This document shows positions 8,970-17,408 of a stretch of DNA of 32,095 nt, in pieces (positions within the stretch are counted from its first letter, which is position 1; every line of letters starts with the position of its first letter). The stretch comes from Nemertoderma westbladi (Eukaryota > Xenacoelomorpha > Nemertodermatida > Nemertodermatidae): positions 1 to 32,095 of the forward strand of contig JAUCBJ010000848.1 of the NCBI GenBank assembly GCA_032718475.1, written 5' to 3'. A program made the position numbers and the translations under genes. Under the pieces are notes generated by a model. It was not told the origin of the DNA. It searched no databases and was given only the letters and a program-made list of their open reading frames with translations.

Positions 8970-10032
8970 CAAAGAGTTAATTCTATTTTATTTATTAATC
9001 AAGCACGTTAAGTAAAAACCTTAGCAGTAGGTATATCAGTGCCAAAGTATGTAAAAAACTAAAAAGCAACAAGACCTAGACATTGCATGCAATCAATGAT
9101 CAGCTGATGGCAGCCTGCTGATCGGTAGGTTTCGCCCCGCAACTGAAGGCATTCTCAGGAGGCTAAGCCAGGAAATGTAGAGAGAGACTCCCAAAGGGGG
9201 ACGGAACACGTAACGAAATGAAGATATGTCTGTACTGTAACTAACCACTGGGAAGCAGCACCATAAACATGCGCCAGTCACGTTTCTGCTTGTTGATAAC
9301 CGGCTTGCGTGTTTGGATGTAATACATTTCAAGCTTTTGCAATACTGGCCGCAATGGGTGTCTAGCAATTACAGTGAAATGTTTAAACAATTCACGCCAG
9401 TCAGTCAGCCAATGTGTATTAGGCTCGCTACGGTGCGTCATGATGTGGTTGTGCACAGTCTTACCGTGTTCGCTCCCATCATTGGCTGTCCTATCCTGGT
9501 GCTGTCTAACGCGTTCAAACAAGTGTTGGATGGTATGTCCAACATATTCCCCCTTACAAGCGGGATGTACCTATCACTGAACTTTGTGCCCGCAGCAATC
9601 CTCTCGTCGAACTGTGACAGAAAGATGTTGGCGAGTATGGGGCCCAATGGAGACCCCATAGCGACACCATCTTTCTGACAGACATAGTTGCCATGGTGAT
9701 CTAGGAATACGACATCCTTGGTGGCTAACAGCATAAGACCAATAAACTGGTCCTTGCTGATTGGCTGGCTGTCCGGATGCCATTCCTACAGTAGATCAGC
9801 AGCAAGCTGCACCGCCTCCCTCAGTGGGAGTAAAAGAGTGCGGTGTCAAACTTGGTTTTGACCGGATTCTTGGCCCCAAGCCTGAGCACCGACTCAACAA
9901 TCTCAGGTAGGACTATTCCGTCCTCACACCGCACAGTGCCAATAACATTTAGTAAGGGTGTCCCTTGGCTGCCAGACCACCACCTAAACTTTTCATCCTG
10001 GTCAGACCTCCGTCACTCGAGCTTACCATGTT
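8970..10032 (-). mobile_element. Penelope-like element, copy 1 (internally deleted)
   Basis: On the minus strand, from about 10032: an N-terminal segment (GTVRCEDGIVLPEIVESVL); a deletion; a reverse transcriptase piece with ATKDVVFLDHHGNYVCQ followed by the Penelope-type GVAMGSPLGPILANIF motif (about 9600-9700); a second deletion; then a GIY-YIG endonuclease segment beginning GEYVGHTIQHLFERVRQHQD near 9555. The frame shifts between segments. The shared 3' end (about 8970-9130) matches copy 2 closely, including a hairpin and an AATAAATAAAATA tail. Penelope-like elements use a distinct reverse transcriptase with a GIY-YIG nuclease. The YxDD box is lost, so this copy is dead. Confidence 0.8.
9098..9123 (-). 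repeat. 3' hairpin of Penelope-like copy 1
   Basis: GATCAGC and GCTGATC arms around a 12-nt loop, at the place equivalent to the hairpin of copy 2 (21501-21526). Confidence 0.6.
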
Positions 10033-10149
10033 GGGTCAGTGGGAATACCGACCGGCGGATTGGTCTCCTTTCCTCCAGAGTTTGTAGCCTCGCTCCAAAC
10101 AAAGGGAGAATGGAGGAATTTCCTTCGGTTTAGAGATTTCGTTCTTAAA
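10033..10149. other. Junction between Penelope-like copy 1 and LINE A
   Basis: Neither element can be followed with confidence through this stretch. The minus strand has weak protein-like content (LERGYKLWRKGDQ) that may belong to the Penelope-like N-terminus. Confidence 0.35.
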
Positions 10150-11447
10150 GCGGGTTTTCCTGACCCGCTGTAGTGATTATCACATATCGCGAGATTTTTA
10201 TGCTGAACTCTCTGAAATGTGTACAGACGCCGGGCTACATATTCTAGATGTCGAATGCCTACCGCCGACAACGTTTACGTATGTAAACGCGACATACACC
10301 TCCACGTCATGGCTCAACCACCTCGTCTGCACAGAGTCGATATCCCATCTGGTCAGTAACATTGCTGTGGAATATGATTCTTCTTTCAGTGATCATTTGG
10401 CACTCCTGGTGGAACTAAACTGGGAGATCTCATCAGTTTTGCCTAGTGAGAACTCCTGCAGTGCTCCGACGGACTTCCAACCGAATTGGGAGAAAGCCAC
10501 AGAGGAAAACATTAGAAATTATCGTCACAAGCTAGACTGTATGCTGGACAACATTACATTCCCTTGTGAAGCAATCTCCTGCAGGAACTGCTCATTTACT
10601 ACTCACAAATCGGATATAAACGACTTTCACGATGATATCGTTAACGCGCTAAAAACGGCAGCCGACCAAACGATTCCGCAGTCCGGTGGTAAACCTGCGG
10701 GAGCGAAGTCCGAGGTATCCGGGTGGAACGCCAATGTAAAGGAGTTCCACCATGATGCTCGAGAGGCGTTCCTCGACTGGCGTGTTGAGGGTAGTCCTCG
10801 CAGTGGCCCCATCCATGAGCAAATGCTCCTAACCCGAGCACGTTTTAAAGACGCATTCCGGCAATGCAAGCGGGATAATGAGACAGCTCGTTGTGATAAA
10901 TATGCACATTCCTTATTATCGGATAGTAAGGGTAACACAAATACACTTTGGAACAACATAAAGCGCGACATTCAGTACCGCTGCGCCCCACCAGCGAATA
11001 TAGGCGGCGTGACTGGAGATGCGAACATTGCGTCTATGTGGTGCGACCATTATTGCGAAATTTTTAATGCAATTCCTCCTGACGCTAACCTCACCCACGT
11101 AAGCGACGCTCTACATAATGTGTCTTTTACTGAAGATATGTTCTTTACACAGAGTGAGATTGTCCCAGCCGTTAGGCTTTTAAAGTTACACAAAGCCCCT
11201 GTACCAGGCGGGGTCTACGCTGAGCATTTAATTAATTCATCAAATAAGCTATTTTTGTTTTTATCATTTTTATATAGTGCCATAAATATACACGGTTATG
11301 ATTCACTCAGTTATTTCGCCTGTTGTAAAAGATAAGTCTGGCAATCTCAGTGATAAGTCAAACTACCGACCCATTGCCTTATCGTCCATTGTTAGTAAAG
11401 TATTTGAATTTATTATTCTCTCACGCATAGAAATTCGTTTATATACA
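10150..11447 (+). pseudogene. LINE A, first part: end of AP endonuclease and start of reverse transcriptase
   Basis: The long frame (ATG at 10217, open to 11335) starts inside the endonuclease: TFTYVNATYTSTSWLNHLVC and then the catalytic FSDHLALL motif. A long connector region follows, then the first reverse transcriptase motif (LLKLHKAP, YAEHLINSS). One frameshift at about 11300-11335 moves the sequence to the next frame, where VVKDKSGNLSDKSNYRPIAL and SKVFEFIILSRIEIRLYT continue the fingers. The protein stops at the insertion of the nested element and resumes exactly at 18564. The 5' end of the element is missing, as is common after incomplete reverse transcription. The clade is not assigned. 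Confidence 0.8.
11440..11447. repeat. Target-site duplication, left copy (TATATACA)
   Basis: Identical to 18556-18563. Joining 11447 to 18564 restores LINE A reading as RLYT-TDNQFGFK with no base lost or gained. Confidence 0.85.
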
Positions 11448-11762
11448 GTTTCCCCGAATCTGGCAGGCACTACAACGGTTTCCTCGAGTTTGTCAGACAC
11501 TATAATGGTTTCCTCGAACATGACAATAGTTTCCTCAGGCTCAGGTTCTGCGGACACTATAACGGTTTCCATGAGTTTGGCAGACACTACAACGGTTTCC
11601 CAGAATTCCAGCACTACAACAGTTTCCTCGAGTTTGGCAGACACGACAATGGTTTCCTCGAGTCTGGCAGACACTATAACGGTTTCCTCGAGTTCTGCAC
11701 CGCCTGTGGTTTACTCGAGCTCGTTAGTCACTACTGCAGTTTCCTCAAATTCAGCCAATGCG
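11448..11762 (+). repeat. 5' tandem array of a 30-bp unit, about 11 copies
   Basis: Each unit begins with GTTTCC (or a variant); the common form is GTTTCCTCGAGTTTGGCAGA followed by CACTATAACG. Units start near 11448, 11478, 11508, 11529, 11565, 11595, 11622, 11652, 11682, 11709 and 11739. Lengths stay multiples of three (21 to 36 bp), so the frame is kept and encodes a ten-residue V-S-S-S-L-A-D-T-I-T-like repeat. Such 5' arrays can act as promoter monomers in other LINEs; that role here is inference. Confidence 0.85.
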
Positions 11763-11975
11763 ATGAACATAACCACAAATACAGGTGATAAAAGGAACAC
11801 AAATACTGTAATACCCTCTCCAAATCAACCACAAACCCCCAAACCACCACTGATAACACCCCCTTCGCATACATCACCAGCAGCAACACAAATTCCTATA
11901 GAAGTATACCCAAACAACTCCTCACAAGCAGACCTCTGCACTGATGAAATTGAAATGCATATCGCACAAATCTAA
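11505..11975 (+). CDS. Ser/Thr-rich repeat ORF upstream of ORF1
   Basis: The first ATG inside the element in this frame is at 11505, giving about 156 codons to the TAA at 11973-11975. The first half is the translated 30-bp array (repeats of TTTVSSSLAD). The second half is Pro/Thr/Asn-rich (NQPQTPKPPLITPPSHTSPA) and ends LCTDEIEMHIAQI. ORF1 begins 29 bp downstream in another frame, and the ORF1 frame upstream of its ATG (LKRLKPTDIPG) also looks protein-like. This could therefore be the true N-terminus of ORF1 cut off by a one-base indel near 11965, or a separate small protein. Low complexity gives no functional hint; a mucin-like or disordered segment is all that can be said. Confidence 0.45.
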   Translation: MVSSNMTIVSSGSGSADTITVSMSLADTTTVSQNSSTTTVSSSLADTTMVSSSLADTITVSSSSAPPVVYSSSLVTTAVSSNSANAMNITTNTGDKRNTNTVIPSPNQPQTPKPPLITPPSHTSPAATQIPIEVYPNNSSQADLCTDEIEMHIAQI

Positions 11976-12004
11976 AAAGACTCAAACCAACTGATATACC
12001 AGGA

Positions 12005-14449
12005 ATGATATTTCCAACAGCAAGAGATCTGCAGAGTCTAGAAGAAGGGCAATGGCTGATTGATGCAGTAATTGATGGTTTTTTCAGCTTGCTAAGCAGG
12101 AACTGCCCCACTGTTACATGTGTTCCAAGTCAATTATGTCAAAAACTACAATCAACGAATTATGACAAACTTAGCGCTATTAAATACATCGCTAGACAAT
12201 ATATTGGTACTTACAATGGAGTCAAACCTAACTTTATTCTCATCCCTGAATGTACACAAAACCACTTTGTACTGCATGTTGTGAATATTGCCGAGAAAAA
12301 AGTATACTTTCTGTCTTCACTTGAAAAGTCCCTTCCCAACAAAACAACCTTCCAGATTTGTGATCTTCTGGTTACTATAGATCGATTAACCAAATCAACC
12401 ACAAAGTACCCAAATAATCAATACCGTCAATGGTCGGTTTCAACAAGTCCTTTCGGCTTTCCAAAGCAAGCAAACAATCATGACTGTGGAGTTTATGTTT
12501 GTTTGTATGCCATCGCAATCGCGCAGTCTTCAGAGGTTGTATCTTTCCATAATGACAGCAATAAGTGCAGGCAATGGTTATACGATTGTCTGCAATCAGT
12601 AAAGTTCTACATGCCAAATGACTCACACACCCAGCAAAGTACAACCTGCCTGAAAACTCCTCTGCATGGTGAACAGCTAGTAAATCTTCTAAAAAAACAA
12701 TCAGACCCTGATACATTTGTCTCCACACTGCGTACATCCCTTCTATTACAAAACCCCAAAGATGACCTTGTAAATTTTCTAAAAGAACTTGGCTTTAAGT
12801 TTCTAAGTAAAATACAGAAGGACCTTTTCAATTATATAAATCGTACAATAATGGGTGAAAAAATGGGGTTAAAGTGCTCATGCATAAACAGAAAATCCCT
12901 AGATGAATTGGCATTGGATGTTGCAGAGTTTGCGATAGTTTTGGAAGAAAGGGCATTAACATCTTCCTTCAAGAAGAGAATAAATGCGAGCAGCGCTGAT
13001 GCTTTTGTGGTGCTGGAACTCATAAACCTCGTAACTACACTGCAAGTAGAAATCAAGTCCTTAAATACCCAATGTCAATCATATAATGTGCGGATCAAAA
13101 GTTTAGAAAGTACAATATCTAAGCTACAAAATGGTCTCCACTTTCAGACTGCCTGTCCCAACAACCTAAGGGAAAACCCCAACAATAGCTGCAATAAGAA
13201 AAAGGGTAAAAAGAAAAAGAAAAAAAATGCCCACAAAACTGGACATGGCAGGAATGATCAAAATGTCAATGCGAGTACAACTTCAGAATATAGTTTTGCT
13301 GACCCTGCATCAGACACTGGCACCCCTAATTCTGATACTGAACTAATTACTCCTCTAAATCAACAACCATCATCATTATCAATAGACAGAGATAATGAAC
13401 AAACTATATCTTTTCCTCAGCCTAGTTCCCTTCAAGATGTTTTGCTAAGTGAGAATGCGTGGACCAGCACCAACACAAAGACTTCTGTGAAATGTGGTAA
13501 AAACACCAACGACTTCCTGCCATCAGTAGTAACATCCAACATCTATGACAACTTGGATGATGTTAAAGCTGTTGGGAATATGTTGAAGAGGCAAAATGAT
13601 CTCCTAAATGATATTCTTACGTCACAAAAGGTAAATGCCCCAAAACCACAAGGAAATAGCAACAATAAAGAATCCGATTATAATAGGAACCAACCTGTCA
13701 TTCCTAAACATAAACTTGCAACCATCTTTGTTTCTGGTCTACAACCAAATAGCTCCTCAGTATCTGTCTCACAATATTGCTTTAAACAATCAGGTTATAG
13801 GCCAGTCAATGTCTGGGTGACTGGAAACAAAGGGCATACTAAAAGAGCTAAAATCACTATTGAAACAGAATATACAAATATATTCTTGAGACAAGATTTC
13901 TGGCCTAAAGGATGCTATGTAAATGCAAATATCACAAATGACCATGCCCCACAGACAAGTTATCTAAGATATAACTATAATGAAAATGATCCCAACCACC
14001 CTTATATTTACCAAAAAATTATGCTGGAAGCGAATAATGAAACAAATCATGAGACCAAAACCTATAACAAAACTTCAAATCAACAATACCAAGTTCCCAA
14101 AGCAGCAACTAGTGTTCGAATAAAAGATCCAAGAAACACAAACTACTACCTAAATCAAAGTAGATCATATGATCCCTATATGATCCAGAGAATCATGGTG
14201 GAAGCAAATAATGATTACTCTCATCAAACAGAAACTAAGCCAAATAACTGGGTTCCACGAACTACAAGTAACAAAACAATCAATACCACGTCTAACCTAC
14301 AGAGAAATCTGCTGCCTTATTCCTATCAGAACTTTCCTCTTTCAACTTCTCCACCATATAACAGCCATGGATATCAAAATTATCCATATTGTCAGACAAA
14401 AAGAGACTCTCCCTACCCGATACACCCACAGAGGAGATATCACTTTTAA
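12005..14449 (+). CDS. ORF1 of the nested LINE: Ulp1-like protease, coiled coil, basic tract, nucleic-acid-binding-like domain
   Basis: An 814-residue open frame. Residues about 5-200 resemble C48/Ulp1 cysteine proteases: the LEEGQWLIDAVIDGFF entry, NHFVLHVVN with candidate His87, and PKQANNHDCGVYVC with Gln155 and candidate nucleophile Cys161. The expected Asp after the second strand (usually YDS) is replaced: the sequence is YFLSSLEKS. A coiled coil at about 335-378 (LQVEIKSLNTQ, VRIKSLESTISKLQ) and a lysine tract at 398-407 suit an RNA-binding ORF1 protein. Residues about 570-645 (ATIFVSGLQPNSS...QDFWPKGCYVN) look like a folded domain seen in other ORF1-type proteins. A short unit (PYIYQKIMLEANN at about 667; PYMIQRIMVEANN at about 724) is duplicated. 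The last 239 bp overlap ORF2. Confidence 0.82.
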   Translation: MIFPTARDLQSLEEGQWLIDAVIDGFFSLLSRNCPTVTCVPSQLCQKLQSTNYDKLSAIKYIARQYIGTYNGVKPNFILIPECTQNHFVLHVVNIAEKKVYFLSSLEKSLPNKTTFQICDLLVTIDRLTKSTTKYPNNQYRQWSVSTSPFGFPKQANNHDCGVYVCLYAIAIAQSSEVVSFHNDSNKCRQWLYDCLQSVKFYMPNDSHTQQSTTCLKTPLHGEQLVNLLKKQSDPDTFVSTLRTSLLLQNPKDDLVNFLKELGFKFLSKIQKDLFNYINRTIMGEKMGLKCSCINRKSLDELALDVAEFAIVLEERALTSSFKKRINASSADAFVVLELINLVTTLQVEIKSLNTQCQSYNVRIKSLESTISKLQNGLHFQTACPNNLRENPNNSCNKKKGKKKKKKNAHKTGHGRNDQNVNASTTSEYSFADPASDTGTPNSDTELITPLNQQPSSLSIDRDNEQTISFPQPSSLQDVLLSENAWTSTNTKTSVKCGKNTNDFLPSVVTSNIYDNLDDVKAVGNMLKRQNDLLNDILTSQKVNAPKPQGNSNNKESDYNRNQPVIPKHKLATIFVSGLQPNSSSVSVSQYCFKQSGYRPVNVWVTGNKGHTKRAKITIETEYTNIFLRQDFWPKGCYVNANITNDHAPQTSYLRYNYNENDPNHPYIYQKIMLEANNETNHETKTYNKTSNQQYQVPKAATSVRIKDPRNTNYYLNQSRSYDPYMIQRIMVEANNDYSHQTETKPNNWVPRTTSNKTINTTSNLQRNLLPYSYQNFPLSTSPPYNSHGYQNYPYCQTKRDSPYPIHPQRRYHF

Positions 14450-17408
14450 AGCAGTTAAAACCGAGAGCAGTAACATCCCCAGAAATCAACCGTACAAGTT
14501 AAAAATGCTTACATTTAACTGTGAAGGTTTCACAAGAAATTCAAAATACCTGGGAGAAATTTTACAGAATCAGGAACCATCAATCATGTGCATCCAGGAA
14601 CACTGGCTTGGGCCATTGCAATCAGATGTGCTTTTTACACGGAGAAAATTACACAGCAATTTTTCATGTCCGACATATACAGTGTCTAGTGAAATGCTGA
14701 AGCCTAAACCTAGAGTTTGCGGCGAAGGTGGTACAGCGATATATGTAAGAAATGACATAATACCGCATTGGAAAAGTTTTAAAACCGGTTCTGACCGAAT
14801 TTCTGGCATTGTCATCAGATCTTTGTTTACTGAAGACATAGCAATTTTAAATGTATACTTGCCATCAAACTGTGGAAGAGAGGATGATGAATCTAATTAT
14901 CTTAAAGAAGTTGGGAAACTAGGACTGATCATTGATGAATGTTTAAACCAAAATCTAACCCCAATTGTTATGGGGGATATAAATGGGGTCATAAAGGGAG
15001 ATCAGCAGTTACAGCCCAGAGGAGCTGTCAAATCATCGAAGTTTGGAGACATTTTCCTTGAGAAAATTATATCAGAATACAACTTCATCGCTGCGGACAT
15101 GACTCAAAAAACGAATGGAAACAGATTTACTTATCTCATGCAGTGCAAAGATGGAGACAAAAAAAGCCACATCGATCATACCTTCATACCTACATCATGG
15201 TACAACTATCTCACAGGTGGAGTAATTTTCAACTGTACCAAAAACAATGTTTCAAGACACCTACCCGTGCTCTCAGAGATCACATTAAATACTCATCCAA
15301 ATAAACACCATGCAATGGTGAGAAAGACAAAAAACAAAAATATTCGTTTTCATTTTAATAGAGCATCCAAACAGCAATTAGAATCCTACCGTGCTGAAAT
15401 AGAACAGAATCTTCTTTATTATACAAGCCAAGACATCAATAGTAAGGCAGAACTCGTGGTAAAAACTATTGGAAATGCCTGCAGATCAAATATTCCCTCC
15501 TCTTTCGTCAAATATAGAACATATAATCAATCAGATAAAAATCCATCGTTTGAGTATAAAAGTCATGTGAAGTCGCTTGTGGCATCAAACCGCACCAATC
15601 CTAGCGCTTTCTGGAGGAAAATTAAGCCCAAAAGAGTTACAAATACAGTTTCTGATATCCACCTTAGCAAAATATTTAGTACCATCAAAACCAGCTTATC
15701 TTTACCCGAAAACGAAAAGTATTCTGCAGCTCAGCAAACTGGTCAATGCAACCCAACCAAACAATCTGGCCAATGCAACCCAACCAAACAACATACAGTA
15801 AATCCCTCTGAAATCTACAATCTAATTAGTAAACTAAACACTGGCAAAACTAGTGATCTATATGGGATAAATGCTGAATGTCTCATATATGGGCGGACGG
15901 AGACTCTATGCTCCTTCATTGCAGAACTTTTTGCAGAAATTTCTAACAGTGGTGTATGCCCAAAGATTTTCTCTCTTGGGACCATTGCACCCGTGCCCAA
16001 ACTCCATAAGACAGAATGTATTATTCCACAAGAACAATCCTTCAGGAACATAAGTGTTACACTTACATTAGGAAAGCTCTGGGAACTATCCATCTTGAAA
16101 GAAATAACATCTATATCTCCAAATCACCTGCAACTAGGATACAAACCACACATAGGATCAGACATAGCCCATCAAGCCGTTTCCAGTCTCATCAACAAAT
16201 TTACTAAGAAGGGATCTCCTATGTACCTACTCAGTTTGGATCTTAGCTGTGCCTTTGATATGATATCTCATAGCAAACTCTTTCATAAACTAAGACAAAC
16301 CAATATAGACGGAAACATAATCAACGCTTTAGAATCGTACTACAACCAATCTTCTGCATATGTCTCTTGTGGGGGATACACTATAGGTGAACCAATTGCA
16401 ATTCAACAGGGAGTGAGACAGGGTGGTATCTTGTCACCTTTCCTGTTCAATTTCTATCTGACAGACCTATTCGAACAGCTCGAAAAGTCAAACCTTGGTA
16501 TCCACATTAAAGATATTTCTTTCTGCGCCATAAACTACGCTGATGACATTATAATCCTGGCGAACATGAAGTCACACCTCACTAGTTTACTGGAAATTTG
16601 TTCACAGTATCTCAGAGATCACAACCTCAAATTAAATGAGTCAAAGTGTCACTTCCTGTCCATTAACACCAAAGGCACTACGAACACCAATGACATGCTT
16701 ACCCTCAAGGATAAAACACTGCAATCAAAAAAAAGTTGCAAATATATGGGCATTCCCCTCCCAGCTGATGGCAAAACAATATCAAAGTTTGTAATTGGAA
16801 AAATTTGGGGCAATGTAGGTCTGATCTCGCACCGAGGTCTAACAATCAATGAAGTCCCACTGGATGTAACTAAACTAGTTTGGAACACAATTTGCCTATC
16901 GAGCATTCTATATGGCTCTGCTGCTCTACCATCAGGAAAAATTGACAAAACAGCTAAGGAGTTGCGTAAAGCGATGCGTCATATTATCGGAATGAACAAC
17001 AGAATTTCAAACAAAGTGATATATCAGCTATTTGGAATGGACGTGGAATTACAGCTTAGATTGAATCAATTTCAATTAATATACAGATTATTTAATACAA
17101 AGAATCCCAAACTAGCCTTTCTCTTTGGTAGTACATTGTGTGACCATTGTGTGGGACCCTCAGTAGACATATTTGCATCATATAATTTCACAGCATGGAG
17201 ATATAATAATCCGAATTTGTTATCCATTGCTGTCCACCCATATTCAACCAAACATTGTAGTCAAACCGCAAAAATGGCCCAGACGGCGGATATTAGCCCC
17301 AAGGATCAATTCACCACTTGGTACTCGCAATCACTCTTGAACAATACAAACTACGCTATATCCACTAGATTAATGATATTAAAGGAATTTCTAAATCCCC
17401 ACACGTAG
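14211..17408 (+). CDS. ORF2 of the nested LINE: AP-type endonuclease and reverse transcriptase
   Basis: Open for 1065 codons from 14211, +1 relative to ORF1 and overlapping it by 239 bp. The domain really begins at MLTFNCEGF (ATG at 14505, 56 bp after the ORF1 stop); another ATG lies at 14367. Endonuclease motifs: IMCIQEHWL, LNVYLP, VMGDING, SHIDHTFIP and VSRHLPVL, where Arg replaces the usual Asp of SDH. Reverse transcriptase: FRNISVTLTLGKLWE, LSLDLSCAFDMI, IQQGVRQGGILSPFLFNFYL, YADDIIILA at 16536, and CKYMGIPL, followed by a thumb with LVWNTICLSSILYGSAALP. No RNase H or zinc knuckle was recognised; the C-terminus ends ILKEFLNPHT at a TAG that already lies in the first 3' repeat. It would nick target DNA and prime reverse transcription. 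Confidence 0.88.
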   Translation: MITLIKQKLSQITGFHELQVTKQSIPRLTYREICCLIPIRTFLFQLLHHITAMDIKIIHIVRQKETLPTRYTHRGDITFKAVKTESSNIPRNQPYKLKMLTFNCEGFTRNSKYLGEILQNQEPSIMCIQEHWLGPLQSDVLFTRRKLHSNFSCPTYTVSSEMLKPKPRVCGEGGTAIYVRNDIIPHWKSFKTGSDRISGIVIRSLFTEDIAILNVYLPSNCGREDDESNYLKEVGKLGLIIDECLNQNLTPIVMGDINGVIKGDQQLQPRGAVKSSKFGDIFLEKIISEYNFIAADMTQKTNGNRFTYLMQCKDGDKKSHIDHTFIPTSWYNYLTGGVIFNCTKNNVSRHLPVLSEITLNTHPNKHHAMVRKTKNKNIRFHFNRASKQQLESYRAEIEQNLLYYTSQDINSKAELVVKTIGNACRSNIPSSFVKYRTYNQSDKNPSFEYKSHVKSLVASNRTNPSAFWRKIKPKRVTNTVSDIHLSKIFSTIKTSLSLPENEKYSAAQQTGQCNPTKQSGQCNPTKQHTVNPSEIYNLISKLNTGKTSDLYGINAECLIYGRTETLCSFIAELFAEISNSGVCPKIFSLGTIAPVPKLHKTECIIPQEQSFRNISVTLTLGKLWELSILKEITSISPNHLQLGYKPHIGSDIAHQAVSSLINKFTKKGSPMYLLSLDLSCAFDMISHSKLFHKLRQTNIDGNIINALESYYNQSSAYVSCGGYTIGEPIAIQQGVRQGGILSPFLFNFYLTDLFEQLEKSNLGIHIKDISFCAINYADDIIILANMKSHLTSLLEICSQYLRDHNLKLNESKCHFLSINTKGTTNTNDMLTLKDKTLQSKKSCKYMGIPLPADGKTISKFVIGKIWGNVGLISHRGLTINEVPLDVTKLVWNTICLSSILYGSAALPSGKIDKTAKELRKAMRHIIGMNNRISNKVIYQLFGMDVELQLRLNQFQLIYRLFNTKNPKLAFLFGSTLCDHCVGPSVDIFASYNFTAWRYNNPNLLSIAVHPYSTKHCSQTAKMAQTADISPKDQFTTWYSQSLLNNTNYAISTRLMILKEFLNPHT

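Noticed and set aside
9313-9678. Plus-strand 121-codon ORF
   Set aside because: Antisense of the GIY-YIG and palm segments of Penelope-like copy 1.
11363-11674. A 103-codon minus-strand ORF rich in Val/Glu/Thr
   Set aside because: Antisense shadow of the 30-bp array.
11448-11762. CRISPR-like regular repeats
   Set aside because: The units are contiguous with no unique spacers, and the genome is eukaryotic. It is a minisatellite.
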